From an uncultured Prevotellaceae bacterium (GTDB lineage Bacteria > Bacteroidota > Bacteroidia > Bacteroidales > Bacteroidaceae), in NCBI GenBank assembly GCA_900315105.1, contig OMXX01000069.1, positions 1 through 19,768 on the forward strand: a stretch of DNA of 19,768 nucleotides, in the 5' to 3' direction. Under the pieces are notes generated by a model, which worked only from the letters and a program-made list of their open reading frames with translations, searched no databases and had not been told where the DNA came from. Of the stretch, positions 15,816 through 19,768 are shown one piece after another; position 1 is the stretch's first letter, and each line of letters starts with the position of its first letter. The translations under genes and the position numbers were made by a program.

Positions 15816-16745
15816 ATGGAAAAACAAATTGACAAGATTAAAGGAATCATATATGGTCAAGCCATTGGCGATGCCCTCGGTCTTGGAACAGAGGGTATGA
15901 CAGATGAAGATATGGCATGGAAGTATCCTAATGGTATCAGGCATTATAGTGAGATCTTCCAAGACAGGCATCGTAAACGCTGGAAGATAGGCGATTGGAC
16001 GGATGATACTGATATGATGCTTTGCATTGCAAACGCAGTCATCAAAGACAGAGGGGTGAATCTTACCAGTATTGCAAAAAAATTCAAAGAGTGGGCAGAT
16101 GGGGAACCTATGGGCATTGGCGAGAATACCTATAAGGTCTTGATGATTGGGGATTATGTGGAAAAGCCCCTTGAAGTATCTAAAAAGGTATGGGAAATGA
16201 GCAACAGACAGGCTGCAGCCAATGGAGGACTGATGCGAACATCTATAGTTGGTCTCTTTCCTAAAGCAGTTGAGGAGTGTGCTGCTAATATATGCAGATT
16301 GACTCATTACGATCCTCGCTGTGTTGGGTCATGTGTCATAGCATCTCAGTTAATCCATTCTTTGGTATATGATAATAAAGGGTTGACTTATCACCAAATG
16401 ATTGATATTGCTCAGAGATACGATGAACGTATTCGAGAGTTTATCGATTTGTCAATGAATACTGATATTAGGGCATTAGAATTACAAGACGATGATTCTG
16501 TCGGTTATACATTGAGAACTCTTGCCGCTGGGTTATGGGCATATTGGAATGCTAGTTCATTTGAGGAAGGACTTCTTGCTGTGGTTCTTGCAGGCGGGGA
16601 TGCTGATACCAATGCAGCTGTTGCCTGTGCTATTTTAGGAGCGAAATATGGCTATAGTTCTATACCACAGGAATATGTAGAGGGACTTATATACAAAGAA
16701 CAACTCGATGAAGTTGTTAATGGAATGATTGGGTTGATAAAGTGA
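15816..16745 (+). CDS. ADP-ribosylglycohydrolase, second type
   Basis: This 309-residue protein has the full family signature: GIIYGQAIGDALGLGTEG (10-27), GDWTDDTDMML (59-69) with T62, D63 and D64, AANGGLMR (134-141), and GGDADTNAAVACAILGA (260-276). Both metal sites look intact. The WTDDTDMM form and NGGLMR are typical of the larger, ARH-like bacterial members, in contrast to the smaller DraG-like copy at 14028. It begins 3 bases after the preceding membrane protein. The expected role is reversal of ADP-ribosylation or hydrolysis of a free ADP-ribose conjugate. Its substrate is unknown. Confidence 0.92.
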   Translation: MEKQIDKIKGIIYGQAIGDALGLGTEGMTDEDMAWKYPNGIRHYSEIFQDRHRKRWKIGDWTDDTDMMLCIANAVIKDRGVNLTSIAKKFKEWADGEPMGIGENTYKVLMIGDYVEKPLEVSKKVWEMSNRQAAANGGLMRTSIVGLFPKAVEECAANICRLTHYDPRCVGSCVIASQLIHSLVYDNKGLTYHQMIDIAQRYDERIREFIDLSMNTDIRALELQDDDSVGYTLRTLAAGLWAYWNASSFEEGLLAVVLAGGDADTNAAVACAILGAKYGYSSIPQEYVEGLIYKEQLDEVVNGMIGLIK

Positions 16746-16748
16746 AAT

Positions 16749-17186
16749 ATGGGTTCAGAAAAGAGAAGAATAATTGAATGGGAAAGCCTTTCAAGATTGG
16801 GTAAGGTGGTTATGGTGGTTATGCTACCCATCTTTGCTGTTGTAGCTGGGATGGAGCATGTTATTGCGAAACTGACAGGAGCAACATACAATGAGGTAAA
16901 TATCATCGTTTACTACTTGTTGATTCCTCTGTCATGGGCTGCGATGATTGACTACATCACAAAGATGCCTTTTCTCTCTATCATGTATGTTATAGCATGG
17001 ATTGTATTCTTATGGAAAGATCCTATGAAATTTCGAGACCGCTGTAACTGGGTTTTCATAAAATCTGTGGATTTCCTCTTATGGTTTAAGAAGATAGGCT
17101 GGAACTATGTGGTCAGTTCAGTAATTATCTGTGTGATTATACCTATTCTTATATATATGGAGCTGATATGCGGGATATTTCAATAA
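16749..17186 (+). CDS. Hypothetical polytopic membrane protein
   Basis: This 145-residue protein is dominated by about four hydrophobic segments (roughly 18-38, 52-70, 75-90 and 119-141). The N-terminus is charged (SEKRRIIEWE) and a loop KDPMKFRDRCN lies between the third and fourth segments. No family is recognised. Start and stop fit tightly: it follows the ADP-ribosylglycohydrolase by 3 bases and precedes the next gene by 13. Its small size and position among genes for membrane-anchored proteins suggest an accessory or partner subunit at the inner membrane, but no function is visible. Confidence 0.6.
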   Translation: MGSEKRRIIEWESLSRLGKVVMVVMLPIFAVVAGMEHVIAKLTGATYNEVNIIVYYLLIPLSWAAMIDYITKMPFLSIMYVIAWIVFLWKDPMKFRDRCNWVFIKSVDFLLWFKKIGWNYVVSSVIICVIIPILIYMELICGIFQ

Positions 17187-17199
17187 GGCAAAAAAAACA

Positions 17200-18378
17200 A
17201 TGAAAAGAAATCGGAAAGGAATGGCTTTTTTTATTGTTGTTATAATTGCATTGATAGCTGTTAAGGCTATTTGGGTTAGTTGTTCAATAAATGGTATTGG
17301 CTCTTTTGAGACGGAGAAGAAAGACATCATTCGACGAGCGAACTACCTCACCTCAAAGGTTGCCACTACACCCCAAAAGCTGTTGGAAGAGATGCCAAGT
17401 GGTATTGGGGAGCAATTCCAAGGAGAATGGGCTATCTATTCATGCTCGATGACATGTGCGGCTTTGGCCAACATAGCAATCCTATATCCTAAGAACAGGG
17501 AGCTTTCAATCAAGTTCATTGGAGAAATCATCGATATTGCGCTGTCTGAGGAAATTAAAGAATACGACAGAATGCGTTGGGGGGAAGACCCAATGGATGG
17601 TATATATGGCAATCGTAGCCATATATCCTATTACAGTCATGTGGCATGGATGATAAGTCGATATAAGCAAATCGGCGGTGATAACAAATATGATGATACG
17701 TATCATTCACTTTGCAAAGCTATGAACAATAGAATTTGCCAAAGTCCGATCTTCAATGCTCCAACATATCCAGGGGAATGTATCTACATACCAGACATGC
17801 TCGTATCAATTGTCGCCTTGTCAAACTATGCCCATCAATATAGTGGGAAATACCAGTCAACTGTCGACAAATGGATAAAAAAAGCAAGTTCAGAGTGGAT
17901 TGACCAGGAAACAGGGCTGCTGGCATCATTCTTAGAAGAGAATCATGGAAAAGCACAGATTGTACTCCCAGTGAAAGGCTCATATTCTGCCTTAAACTGC
18001 TACTATCTGTCATTGGTGGATCCAGAGTTCGCAAAGGAGCAATATGATTGTCTGATGAAGAACTATAAACAAGGATTCCCATTTGCTGGCATAAAGGAGT
18101 ACCACGACAGGACTTGTCTGTTTGGTATGGATATTGATGCAGGCCCTATTATCTTCAATATTAGTCCGTCTGGAACAGCGTTTACCATTGGATGTGCAAC
18201 AAGTCTTGATGATATGGAGTTCAGAAACCGTCTGCTTAAAACAGCAGAAATTGGAGGCAGTACGGTAACTTGGTTTGGTAAGAGCCATTATCTGTTGGCC
18301 GACCTGGCACTGGTCGGGGAAGCCATAGTTCTTGCCATGAGGACTTCTTCACCACAAACCCGAATGTATAACAAATAA
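17200..18378 (+). CDS. Membrane-anchored linalool-dehydratase-like (alpha/alpha-barrel) protein
   Basis: This 392-residue protein has one N-terminal hydrophobic helix (about 8-28), so it is probably anchored with the rest in the periplasm. It could also be a cleaved signal. The remainder resembles the helical barrel family of linalool dehydratase/isomerase: GEWAIYSCSM (75-84), RWGEDPMDG (126-134), HISYYSHVAW (141-150), then a KGSYSALNCYYLSLVDPEFA segment and MDIDAG, aligning in order with the enzyme's blocks. Many bacterial homologues have no known substrate and I would not infer terpene chemistry. A carbohydrate- or lipid-directed role is possible. It starts 13 bases after the preceding gene. 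Its presence next to ADP-ribose genes is unexplained. Confidence 0.6.
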   Translation: MKRNRKGMAFFIVVIIALIAVKAIWVSCSINGIGSFETEKKDIIRRANYLTSKVATTPQKLLEEMPSGIGEQFQGEWAIYSCSMTCAALANIAILYPKNRELSIKFIGEIIDIALSEEIKEYDRMRWGEDPMDGIYGNRSHISYYSHVAWMISRYKQIGGDNKYDDTYHSLCKAMNNRICQSPIFNAPTYPGECIYIPDMLVSIVALSNYAHQYSGKYQSTVDKWIKKASSEWIDQETGLLASFLEENHGKAQIVLPVKGSYSALNCYYLSLVDPEFAKEQYDCLMKNYKQGFPFAGIKEYHDRTCLFGMDIDAGPIIFNISPSGTAFTIGCATSLDDMEFRNRLLKTAEIGGSTVTWFGKSHYLLADLALVGEAIVLAMRTSSPQTRMYNK

Positions 18379-18390
18379 AGAAGTGAAATA

Positions 18391-19467
18391 ATGAAAAAGT
18401 TTATCGTAGGCTTTATTGCCATTATTATTGCAGGTATCATTGTTGTCTCTTTTCCATTTTCAAAAGATGAAAAGGATGAGCAAATTCCCAAAGACAGTAT
18501 AGGAAAAGATACTCTTGATGATTCTGATTACTTCTGTATAGAAACGTTGTCTGACAAGGACATATACTTCCATGGGCCAGCTGTATGTTTAACCTATGCA
18601 TCACAAGAAACGAGGAAACTATACGATGATATGGTAAAATTGGCAAATGGCTATGCCATCTTAAGAGCTGCATATTGTGATGCAGAGTTGTGGTTTCGGT
18701 TTGGCATGATTGTTAATGACTCCATCCGCAAAATCGAAATATGGCCGGCATGGGATGATAAAATGCAGGCTGATGCGAAGAAATATGTTAATACGCTTGT
18801 TGACATCTTACCAAGAGATACAGCTCTGTGGAACCAGTCCGATTCCGTTTTATGGGATAAGGTTTGGAGAGCCTACACGACTTACGCAGATAAGCTATCG
18901 AAACGGTTTGCCTTAAATCACTATGGAAAAATCACAGAGAAGGACGTTGCCCGATATATGGACATTGAGCAGTTTATTCCCAACTATGACTCTATCTTTA
19001 GCTTGCGTTATAAACAATCTGAAGAAAACGAAAAGTATCTATTGCTAATGGCAGAACAGACTCCAAATTTTGATAGGGAATGTTTATACACAGTCGAATA
19101 TGCCCATCAAAGACGACACGAAGAGCCGCATAAGGCCATACCAATGTTGGAAAAACTCATGGAGTCTGGCAAATACTCACGTTATCTGCATGAGGTTTGG
19201 CGAACTTGGCGTTGTCTTAAACAAATAGCCCTAAGTCCATCACGTGACGGCATGATTCTTAATCTGGAGTATAACGAGATGCGATATCAATGTCTTAGAA
19301 CTATCCTTAGACAGATAATGAGAAACCCCAAAGACATCTATGCAATTAATGATTTCTGTTTCCTAGCCACATACGATAACATAACCAGATACAGTGAGTT
19401 TATGTTTGGAAATTCTGCACCACTCGAACACATGATGCTGTTTCCTGAGATACTTGAAGATGAGTGA
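18391..19467 (+). CDS. Hypothetical membrane-anchored protein
   Basis: This 358-residue protein is not recognised. It has an N-terminal hydrophobic helix (about 4-23) after MKK, consistent with an anchor or signal, then an acidic linker and a largely helical region (about 60-350) with many Trp, Tyr and Arg residues. It starts 12 bases after the linalool-dehydratase-like gene, in the same anchored style, so the two are likely partners. It is the last gene of the island, followed by a hairpin and a convergent gene. Confidence 0.6.
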   Translation: MKKFIVGFIAIIIAGIIVVSFPFSKDEKDEQIPKDSIGKDTLDDSDYFCIETLSDKDIYFHGPAVCLTYASQETRKLYDDMVKLANGYAILRAAYCDAELWFRFGMIVNDSIRKIEIWPAWDDKMQADAKKYVNTLVDILPRDTALWNQSDSVLWDKVWRAYTTYADKLSKRFALNHYGKITEKDVARYMDIEQFIPNYDSIFSLRYKQSEENEKYLLLMAEQTPNFDRECLYTVEYAHQRRHEEPHKAIPMLEKLMESGKYSRYLHEVWRTWRCLKQIALSPSRDGMILNLEYNEMRYQCLRTILRQIMRNPKDIYAINDFCFLATYDNITRYSEFMFGNSAPLEHMMLFPEILEDE

Positions 19468-19495
19468 TAAGATTCTGTGTATGACATTTTGGAAA

Positions 19496-19529
19496 GCATC
19501 CTGATAGTAACGAAATCCTATCAGGATGC
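19496..19529. terminator. 12-bp hairpin between convergent genes
   Basis: GCATCCTGATAG (19496-19507) and CTATCAGGATGC (19518-19529) form a perfect 12-bp stem with a 10-base loop, lying between the last + strand gene and the convergent vWA gene. T-tracts are weak: on the - strand the stem is followed by TTTCC and then AAAATG. It is best read as a shared, bidirectional terminator. Confidence 0.6.
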
Positions 19530-19540
19530 GTAGGATGTGC

Positions 19541-19768
19541 TTAATCCTCTTCAAAGAACGAACCTGTGGGCATGGCGGCATCTTCGGCAACACAGCAGTT
19601 GTAGCGTTCGCGGCTACGGCGCTCACGGGCGAACATAGCCTTGGTGCCGGAATCGTCCTGTTGGAACTTCAAGTGCTCGTCGATGGCGAAGGAGTGGGCC
19701 ATGGTCTCTACGTCGAGGTTGTCGGTGCCGATGAGTGTGAAGGTCCAGTTCTGTTTCTTCAGCTTCTC
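19541..19768 (-). CDS. vWA (TerY-like) domain protein, C-terminal part (5' end outside window)
   Basis: These are the last 75 codons of a - strand gene, ending with TAA at 19543-19541. The sequence NWTFTLIGTDNLDVETMAHS near its start, and then the pattern F..DDSGTKAMFARER, is typical of the end of stand-alone bacterial vWA proteins of the TerY kind (strand 'WTFT.IG.D', a helix, then an Arg/Ser-rich tail). The metal-site residues lie outside the window. It is clearly richer in G and C than the island genes, suggesting either resident chromosome or a different origin. It could be another member of the same phosphorylation system or an unrelated neighbour. Confidence 0.6.
   Translation of the reverse strand, partial: EKLKKQNWTFTLIGTDNLDVETMAHSFAIDEHLKFQQDDSGTKAMFARERRSRERYNCCVAEDAAMPTGSFFEED

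Noticed and set aside
15705..16307. - strand ORF of 200 codons
   Set aside because: It lies opposite the N-terminal half of an ADP-ribosylglycohydrolase with intact metal motifs, so it is a frame shadow.
1..19768. Tellurite-resistance (TerD/TerC/TerZ) operon
   Set aside because: Only the kinase/PP2C/vWA triad is present; no TerD-type or TerC-type protein is seen in the window.
1..19768. Insertion sequence, integrase, CRISPR array, tRNA or attachment site
   Set aside because: I found no transposase or recombinase motifs, no regular short repeats and no tRNA-like cloverleaf; mobility is suggested only by gene content and the base composition shift at the 3' edge.

Overview
The window looks like a chromosomal accessory island from a member of the Bacteroidales (Prevotella/Bacteroides type). 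The evidence for this is AT-rich coding sequence, mostly weak or absent Shine-Dalgarno sites, a TAnnTTTG-type promoter, BspA-like leucine-rich repeats, and kinases of a type I recall from Bacteroidales TerY-P loci. No rRNA, tRNA, CRISPR array, transposase or integrase was seen.

Almost everything lies on the + strand in a densely packed array, with several 1-4 base stop/start overlaps (ATGA or TAATG) that suggest one or two long operons. Bases 1-383 hold the 3' end of an ADP-ribosylglycohydrolase. Bases 380-6203 hold three paralogous Ser/Thr-type kinases with nearly the same N-terminal kinase domain but different C-terminal parts: a nucleotidyltransferase-fold domain, a leucine-rich repeat domain, and a three-helix membrane domain. 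Between kinases 2 and 3 is the debris of a P-loop ATPase gene. Bases 6207-10428 hold a DUF6939-like/possible NADAR-like protein, a DarT-like ADP-ribosyltransferase fused to a von Willebrand A domain, a PP2C-type phosphatase, and a macro-like/DUF1810 fusion. A 98-base gap with two dyads and a good promoter match follows. Bases 10527-18378 hold a membrane leucine-rich repeat protein, a small unknown protein, a stand-alone WYL-like protein, a DnaB-like ATPase with a damaged P-loop, a YbjN-like membrane protein, two further ADP-ribosylglycohydrolases, two membrane proteins of unknown function, and a linalool-dehydratase-like (alpha/alpha barrel) membrane-anchored protein. Bases 18391-19467 hold one more anchored unknown protein. 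A 12-bp hairpin then separates the island from the 3' end of a convergent, visibly GC-richer vWA gene on the - strand.

Taken together, the kinase + PP2C + vWA set is the 'TerY-P triad' known from computational work on Ter stress-response systems. Here it is interleaved with proteins that make, bind or remove ADP-ribose: a DarT-like transferase, a macro-like domain, DUF1810, possibly NADAR, and three ADP-ribosylglycohydrolases. My inference is a conflict or stress system (phage defence is one possibility) in which protein phosphorylation controls an NAD/ADP-ribose based effector and several membrane and ATPase proteins act as sensors or outputs. None of this is demonstrated by the sequence alone.
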